DNA of 15,327 nt from CAZHOV01 sp964534315 (GTDB taxonomy: Bacteria; Bacteroidota; Bacteroidia; Chitinophagales; Saprospiraceae), in NCBI GenBank assembly GCA_964534315.1, contig CAZHOV010000135.1, forward strand, positions 1-15,327, written 5' to 3'. The position numbers and the translations under genes were made by a program. The notes beneath the pieces are model-generated. The model did no database searches. It saw only the letters and a list, made by a program, of their open reading frames with translations, and was not told where the DNA came from. This document shows, piece by piece, positions 15,277 to 15,327 of the stretch (the first letter of the stretch is position 1; each line of letters opens with the position of its first letter).

Positions 15277-15327
15277 GCGGCAAATCAAAATTGCTTGTAT
15301 AATAATTTGTTCGAATGAAATTGACTG

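Noticed and set aside
15315..15327. Start of a new plus-strand gene (MKLT) at the window edge
   Set aside because: Only four codons are visible and no convincing promoter precedes it, so it cannot be supported as a gene.

Overview
The window reads as ordinary chromosomal DNA of a member of the Bacteroidota. The evidence is the protein families (signal peptidase I with large inserts, DUF1573, DUF2452, a TonB-dependent receptor with an N-terminal carboxypeptidase-regulatory-like domain), several promoter boxes of the Bacteroidota type (TTG near -33, TAnnTTTG near -7), and the absence of clear Shine-Dalgarno sequences. The style of the proteins and the short-word intergenic repeats suggest a Saprospiria- or Chitinophagia-like lineage, but that placement is inference. 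I see no rRNA, tRNA, CRISPR array, insertion sequence or phage gene.

Left part (1-5000), mostly minus strand. A non-coding stretch with two inverted repeats (1-377) is followed by signal peptidase I (lepB, 378-1985), which has its own promoter. Upstream lies a probable three-gene minus-strand unit: a DUF2452 protein (3679-3212), a secreted beta-rich protein (3175-2615) and a DUF1573 protein (2556-2191) with a small hairpin just after its stop. A strong Rho-independent terminator (3823-3866) separates this unit from a membrane-anchored coiled-coil protein (4967-3984). Between that terminator and the coiled-coil gene is a perfect 16-bp palindrome.

Middle (5000-10300), plus strand. A DEDDy 3'-5' exonuclease of the PolB-like family (5228-5989) is followed by about 150 bp of degenerate TTGCACC repeats. 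These run directly into a well-formed promoter for ribulose-phosphate 3-epimerase (rpe, 6240-6911). A TonB-dependent receptor (6996-9533) and a small membrane-anchored protein of unknown function (9555-10172) come next. A strong stem-loop (10236-10284) lies between the converging units.

Right part (10300-15327). An ECF-type sigma factor (12829-12200) and, downstream of it, a 593-residue single-pass membrane protein (12126-10345) form a minus-strand pair; the second may be a non-canonical anti-sigma or effector protein. On the plus strand, 13189-13809 is the remnant of a SAM-dependent methyltransferase in which most of the catalytic fold has been removed in frame. The last gene (15163-13886, minus) encodes a secreted protein of a Bacteroidota family that is often labelled asparagine synthetase B but shows none of that enzyme's motifs.

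I did not find an obvious new multi-gene system. The observations most worth following are the repeat array joined to the rpe promoter, the excised methyltransferase, and the sigma factor/membrane protein pair.
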